From contig JAFYUZ010000097.1 in NCBI GenBank assembly GCA_017549365.1, forward strand, positions 1 to 45,050: a stretch of 45,050 nucleotides of DNA, in the 5' to 3' direction. Positions within the stretch are counted from its first letter, which is position 1. Every line of letters starts with the position of its first letter. The notes under the pieces were generated by a model. The model saw only the letters and a program-made list of their open reading frames with translations, made no database searches and was not told the origin of the DNA. This DNA comes from Clostridia bacterium (GTDB lineage: Bacteria > Bacillota > Clostridia > Oscillospirales > CAG-382). This document shows positions 43,463-45,050 of the stretch, in pieces. A program made the translations under genes and the position numbers.

Positions 43463-44123
43463 TTGATTCAAAACGATAGCCAACTCCTCTCAGAGTAACG
43501 ATGTAAGAACTGTATTCGCCGAGATTTTTGCGCAAAAGCTTTATGTGCGTGTCAAGTGTTCTGTCATCGCCGAAAAAGTCATATCCCCATACGTTGCTGA
43601 TAAGCTTTTCTCTGGTCAGGGCGATTCCGCGGTTTTTGACAAGGTAAAAGAGCAGATCGTATTCTTTTGGGGTGAGATCCACGTTTTTTCCGTCAATGGT
43701 CACGATGCGTCCCGTAAAATCTATTTTCAGCTTTCCGATCTTTACGACCTCCGCATCGTTTGCCGACGAGCGTTTTATGATGGCGGCAACGCGCATCATC
43801 AGCTCTTTGGGAGAAAAAGGCTTGACAACGTAATCATCCACGCCTACCTCAAATCCGTGTATCTTGTCGTATTCCTCGCCCCTTGCCGAAAGCATGATAA
43901 CAGGCGTCTGAGAGCTTTTTCTTATTTCGCGGCAAACCGAAAAACCGTCGAGGTCGGGCATCATGATGTCAAGGATTATTATATCAAAATCCTTTTCTCT
44001 GCAAAGCCTTACGGCTTCAAGTCCTCCCGATGCTTCTGTGACCTCGTGTCCTTCAAACACGGCGTATTTTTTTATTATTTCTCTGATTTTCATTTCGTCA
44101 TCGACAACAAGTATTTTGCTCAA
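43452..44123 (-). CDS. OmpR-family response regulator
   Basis: 224 residues. Receiver domain with acidic pair Asp8/Asp9, phosphorylated Asp52 in IILDIMMPD, Ser79 and Lys101 in VVKPF; C-terminal winged helix with DLTPKEYDLLFYLV, the wing and TLRGVGYRFE. The start is TTG at 44123, since GGAGG (44131-44135) is 7 bases upstream; a longer frame opening at 44153 lacks such a site. It partners with the kinase encoded directly after it. Repeats at 44173-44189 suggest it activates its own promoter. Confidence 0.92.
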   Translation of the reverse strand: MSKILVVDDEMKIREIIKKYAVFEGHEVTEASGGLEAVRLCREKDFDIIILDIMMPDLDGFSVCREIRKSSQTPVIMLSARGEEYDKIHGFEVGVDDYVVKPFSPKELMMRVAAIIKRSSANDAEVVKIGKLKIDFTGRIVTIDGKNVDLTPKEYDLLFYLVKNRGIALTREKLISNVWGYDFFGDDRTLDTHIKLLRKNLGEYSSYIVTLRGVGYRFESNEA

Positions 44124-44157
44124 AACAAATCCTCCGTGGACAAAGTTTATCAAACAT

Positions 44158-44189
44158 ATTGTATTAGTCTAATGTGAATTTAGTGTGAA
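44158..44189 (-). promoter_or_regulatory. Activator-type promoter with OmpR/PhoB-like direct repeats
   Basis: On the minus strand TTCACA occurs twice exactly 11 bases apart (complement TGTGAA at 44173-44178 and 44184-44189). The nearer copy ends 9 bases before a -10 TACAAT (44158-44163), and there is no good -35. This is the layout of PhoB-family activated promoters. Confidence 0.5.
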
Positions 44190-44206
44190 ATCCGAATGAA
44201 AGATTG

Positions 44207-44242
44207 AAAAAAACTCAAAAAAATCCAAAAAAATTCAAAAAA
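44207..44242. promoter_or_regulatory. Phased A-tracts, probable curved DNA
   Basis: A-runs start at 44207, 44217, 44227 and 44237 (7, 7, 7 and 6 As), a spacing of exactly 10 bases, separated by CTC, TCC and TTC. A-tracts in phase with the helix bend DNA. The block lies between two divergent promoters and ends 3 bases before the -35 of the rightward one. Confidence 0.7.
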
Positions 44243-44245
44243 GGC

Positions 44246-44274
44246 TTTAATCTTGCGAAATTTTGTGGTATACT
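44246..44274 (+). promoter_or_regulatory. Promoter of the DivIVA-like gene
   Basis: TTTAAT (44246-44251) and TATACT (44269-44274), spacer 17. The -35 is weak, but A-tracts directly upstream could act as an UP element. A hairpin GAGAAT/ATTCTC (44288-44309) lies in the leader. Confidence 0.5.
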
Positions 44275-44363
44275 GGTAAGACCTGTGGAGAATTGCGCAA
44301 AGCATTCTCGCAGATTTTTGATCTTCATGAAAAACAATAATATATTTTAAGGCGGATACAAAC

Positions 44364-45050
44364 GTGTCAAAAAACAAAAAACTTTTTTCCGGCGCCATCG
44401 GCGGCTTCAAAAAATCGCAGGTGGTCGAATACATCGAAGAGCTTAACAGAAAAGCCAAGATGACCAAGGAAGAATCAGACTATGAAATAACAAGGCTCGA
44501 AAACGAAATTTCCTCTCTTTCGGGACAGCTTGCGGAACTCGACGAGATCAAAGGCAACTTTGAAGAAGCAAAAGAAGCTCTCGAAAAGCTCGATGCAACC
44601 CTTTCACAGGTTTATGGCGATCTTGAAGAAACAAAGCTTGCGCTTTCCGAAAAAGAAAAAGCCTTCCTTGACGAAAAAGAAAAGGCTTCTGCTCTTTCCG
44701 CAAGCAATGCGGATCTGTCGGCAGAGCTTGCCGAGCTTCGCGCAAAGTGCGAAAAACTTGAATCCGAAAACAAGATGCTCTCTGACGACGTTCAAAACCA
44801 GCGCGGCATCATCCTCGCTTCCCATAACGAAAACGAAGCGCTTCTTCAAAAGCTTGCACTTTCCGAGTCGGAATGTGCAAGGTATAAGGAAAAGGCAGAA
44901 CAGTACGATGCCGATCTTCTCTTTGCGGGTGGCGTTTGCGAGCGCGCAAAGACCGAGTCCTCAAGAATTCTTTCCGAAACCGGCGAAAAGGCGGCAAATC
45001 TTCTCACCACCGCAAAGCTTGAATCCGACAAGATAATCGCACAGGCAAAC
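44364..45050 (+). CDS. DivIVA-like coiled-coil protein, 3' end missing
   Basis: Open from GTG at 44364 to the window end, 229 codons seen. AAGGCGG at 44349-44355 is 8 bases before GTG. Residues 10-28 read GAIGGFKKSQVVEYIEELN, like the N-terminal membrane-binding region of DivIVA/GpsB proteins. Residues about 30-185 are a long coiled coil rich in Glu, Lys, Leu and Ala. The last residues (ERAKTESSRILSET, AAKL-like repeats) resemble the end of DivIVA-type proteins. Probable role: marking division sites or poles, or cell-envelope organisation. Function is inferred from this pattern only, as the C-terminus is outside the window. Confidence 0.75.
   Translation, partial: MSKNKKLFSGAIGGFKKSQVVEYIEELNRKAKMTKEESDYEITRLENEISSLSGQLAELDEIKGNFEEAKEALEKLDATLSQVYGDLEETKLALSEKEKAFLDEKEKASALSASNADLSAELAELRAKCEKLESENKMLSDDVQNQRGIILASHNENEALLQKLALSESECARYKEKAEQYDADLLFAGGVCERAKTESSRILSETGEKAANLLTTAKLESDKIIAQAN

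Overview
The window looks like chromosome of a strictly anaerobic, Gram-positive gut member of the Clostridia (my guess is Oscillospirales-like; the lineage is inferred). Signs are AGGAGG-type ribosome binding sites, many TTGACA-N17-TATAAT type promoters, a RecD2 helicase, a DivIVA-like coiled-coil gene, an OmpR/histidine-kinase pair, a glycyl radical enzyme and a large set of genes for host or plant glycans. Standard bacterial code; no rRNA, tRNA or CRISPR is seen.

Layout. 1-414: intergenic DNA rich in hairpins, then a sigma-A promoter. 415-6120 (+): housekeeping run of a small membrane protein, recD2, tsaE, ddh, a fused aroE-aroK and aroQ, closed by a terminator. 6203-8261 (-): an M28-type peptidase and an alkaline-phosphatase-fold protein. 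8467-8821 (+): complete ssrA (tmRNA). 8810-11749: probable remnant of an element integrated in the 3' end of ssrA, bounded by a 16-bp direct repeat; it holds a GH3 glycosidase and two gene stumps (AraC, serine hydrolase) joined head to head. 11912-20722: a GH28-like protein, two paralogous beta-helix proteins, a sugar isomerase and a GH38 alpha-mannosidase on the minus strand, with a divergent AraC regulator. 20775-23694: small membrane protein and a GH95 alpha-L-fucosidase. 23701-24067: a hairpin array filling the gap between two convergent genes. 24066-32670 (-): a secreted protein of 2649 residues with beta-helix, deacetylase, SGNH and further deacetylase modules, followed by a free-standing copy of its last domain. 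32918-36095: a glycyl radical enzyme without a visible activase, and a divergent AraC regulator. 36140-40864 (-): an amino-sugar operon (two Gfo/Idh oxidoreductases, isomerase, NagB-like deaminase, NagA) with a divergent AraC regulator. 41879-44123 (-): two-component system. 44364-45050 (+): start of a DivIVA-like protein that runs off the window.

How it fits together (inference). Most glycoside genes lack signal peptides, so imported oligosaccharides are probably trimmed in the cytoplasm (fucose by GH95, mannose by GH38, hexosamine by GH3) and amino-sugar phosphates pass through NagA and NagB. No transporter is present. Each catabolic block has its own AraC-type regulator on a divergent promoter.

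The strongest candidate for something undescribed is the element at 23701-24067: seven copies of one heptamer, four GTGATAT then three ATATCAC, separated by small hairpins whose sequences all differ, apparently inserted in the loop region of an older two-way terminator.
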